Shown: positions 63,019-64,000 of the stretch, piece after piece
Numbering within the stretch: the first letter of the stretch is position 1
Layout of the letters: every line of letters begins with the position of its first letter
Assembly: GCF_000744105.1 (NCBI RefSeq)
Contig: NZ_JQLH01000001.1
Location: forward strand, 2,108,001-2,172,000
Length of the DNA stretch: 64,000 bases
Origin: Maribacter forsetii DSM 18668
GTDB lineage: Bacteria; Bacteroidota; Bacteroidia; Flavobacteriales; Flavobacteriaceae
Direction: 5' to 3'
Notes under the pieces: model-generated
The model's input: the letters and a program-made list of their open reading frames with translations, nothing else
Told to the model about the DNA's origin: nothing
Databases searched by the model: none
Position numbers and translations under genes: made by a program

Positions 63019-63036
63019 TAGTTTAAATGTAAACTA
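63019..63036. promoter_or_regulatory. Inverted repeat before aspartate dehydrogenase
   Basis: TAGTTTA-AATG-TAAACTA is a perfect 7-bp dyad with a 4-base spacer, 57 bases before the ATG at 63094. It may be a regulator site; no matching protein is evident. Confidence 0.3.
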
Positions 63037-63093
63037 TGAAATCATGATCGTACTCTTAATTAAACTTTTACTTAAAATAATAACATCTACAGA

Positions 63094-63885
63094 ATGAAAA
63101 TAGCTATAATAGGTTTTGGAAATATTGGTAAATATCTTGCAAAATGGGTTGTTAATGAGCCCAGTTATGAGTTAAAATATATTATAACTAGAACACAAAT
63201 TGATAAAGAGGATAGCGATTTTGCAAATCAACCTGTAGTATTTAAAAAAGAAATTAATTCTGATCTGATCAATGATGTAGACATTATTATTGAATGTGCT
63301 ACAAAGGAGGTTGTAACGCAACTGTTGAAATTTGACGAAATAAATCGTATCGGTAAAAAAATTATTATTATCAGTACGGGTGGATTGTATCAAAACAAAG
63401 CAACATTAGATAAGTTCAAAAAATGTGATTTTATTTTACCGGTAGGAGCAATATCAGGGCTAGATGCTATAAAAGCTGTTAATGATGAAATTACTTCAAT
63501 TAAGATAAAGACAACAAAGCATCCTAAAAGTTTGGAGGGAGCTCCGTTTTTTGAAACCTCAAAAATTGAATTATCATCTATAAAAACGTCTCAGACTATT
63601 TGGGAAGGTGAAGTAAGTGAAGCCGTAAAACAATTTCCTAAAAATATTAATGTTGCTGCTAGTATCTATTTTGCATCTAAATGTGAAGAATTAAAAATTG
63701 AAATAGTTGCAGACCCTAACACTACTAATAATATGCACGAGATAACGTGTGAGGGCGATTTTGGTAAGATTTATACGCGAACGGAGAATAAACCAAGTCC
63801 GGCTAATCCAAAAACAAGTTTTTTAGCTGTTAAGAGTGTAGTTAGTATTCTGAGAAATATGAATTCAAATATTAAAATCAATTAA
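63094..63885 (+). CDS. L-aspartate dehydrogenase
   Basis: A 263-residue enzyme. The N-terminus is a Rossmann fold (IAIIGFGNIGKYLAKWVV, NAD-binding G-x-G-x-x-G). The family motif region reads IIIECATKEVVTQLL, LPVGAISGLDAIKA, and the C-terminal part EITCEGDFGKIYTRTENKPS followed by NPKTSFLAVKS, as in aspartate dehydrogenases; the active-site His is in NNMHEIT. It oxidatively deaminates L-aspartate to iminosuccinate and so to oxaloacetate and ammonia using NAD(P). Cytosolic. It is the last gene of the locus and fits as the step joining the product to central metabolism. Confidence 0.88.
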   Translation: MKIAIIGFGNIGKYLAKWVVNEPSYELKYIITRTQIDKEDSDFANQPVVFKKEINSDLINDVDIIIECATKEVVTQLLKFDEINRIGKKIIIISTGGLYQNKATLDKFKKCDFILPVGAISGLDAIKAVNDEITSIKIKTTKHPKSLEGAPFFETSKIELSSIKTSQTIWEGEVSEAVKQFPKNINVAASIYFASKCEELKIEIVADPNTTNNMHEITCEGDFGKIYTRTENKPSPANPKTSFLAVKSVVSILRNMNSNIKIN

Positions 63886-63980
63886 TTTTTTCTGTAAAGG
63901 TTAATAATTATAATACTTTCCTGGATAGCTTATGTTCGATATTTTTTAAGTTGATATATTAAATTGTAACAACTAAAAAA

Positions 63981-64000
63981 ATGAAGTACTGTATTTCTAG
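63981..64000 (+). CDS. Possible start of next gene
   Basis: An ATG at 63981 follows an A-rich leader (AACTAAAAAA), and the next codons read MKYCIS before the window ends. It might be the first codons of a gene, but there is too little sequence to support a product. Confidence 0.2.

Noticed and set aside
1..64000. tRNA or rRNA genes
   Set aside because: No cloverleaf-like or rRNA-conserved sequence was recognised anywhere in the window by eye.

Overview
The window is AT-rich and clearly from a Bacteroidota genome, most likely a marine member of the Flavobacteriaceae. Evidence: two SusC/SusD outer-membrane uptake pairs, an ECF sigma/FecR-type anti-sigma pair, a LytS/LytTR two-component system, many short lipoproteins, FG-GAP/ASPIC surface proteins, -7 boxes of the TAnnTTTG type and no obvious Shine-Dalgarno sites. 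The species cannot be named from the sequence alone.

Region 1 (1-3800) is accessory. It holds a helical protein cut by the window edge, two small proteins resembling immunity proteins of polymorphic toxins (DUF3806-like and Imm26-like), and a beta-propeller protein with a WGR-like N-terminus.

Region 2 (about 3950-12470) is the most unusual part. It looks like an integron-type gene-cassette array without an integrase in view (a CALIN). Nearly every cassette gene lies on the minus strand. Four or five of the cassettes are bracketed by their own private inverted repeat beginning GTT and ending AAC, and they are separated by 130-200 bp imperfect palindromes resembling attC sites. The first cassette carries three coupled genes: two AlkB-like 2-oxoglutarate/Fe(II) dioxygenases (the first split by an in-frame TAA) and an endonuclease V homologue. 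The 3' end of a group IIC intron sits exactly on the boundary of that cassette. An IS110-family element sits in another attC-like site, next to a noncoding tandem duplication of about 270 bp. Other cassettes carry a coiled-coil lipoprotein, a DJ-1/PfpI lipoprotein, a secreted unknown, a RidA-family protein and a small membrane protein.

Region 3 (12.5-25.2 kb) is mainly core-like: an ABC-F ATPase, a tiny membrane protein, a DUF3095 protein, a LytS/LytTR pair, then a same-strand cluster (a duplicated small domain, a twice-frameshifted gene, an unknown, a DUF6882-like protein, an M48 metalloprotease with a TerB-like tail), a MORN-repeat protein and a Nudix hydrolase. Region 4 (25.5-30.2 kb) has a 1188-residue outer-membrane protein with a decayed phosphoesterase head, a DUF481-like porin and a gene remnant.

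Region 5 (30.3-42.7 kb, minus strand) is a nutrient-uptake locus: LacI regulator, SusC, SusD, an ASPIC/FG-GAP lipoprotein and a DUF5107-TPR protein, with operator-like palindromes before susC. An IS3-family element (about 43.08-44.23 kb) separates it from Region 6 (44.6-63.9 kb, plus strand). Region 6 has an ECF sigma factor, FecR, an STN-containing SusC and SusD, then M19 dipeptidase-like, two amidohydrolases, FG-GAP protein, metallo-beta-lactamase-fold, creatininase-family, alpha/beta hydrolase, aspartate/glutamate racemase, DASS carboxylate transporter and aspartate dehydrogenase. Read together, it looks like a pathway that takes an amide- or peptide-like compound across the outer membrane, hydrolyses it in the periplasm to an aspartate-like product, racemises and imports it, and deaminates it to oxaloacetate. 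The substrate is inferred, not shown.
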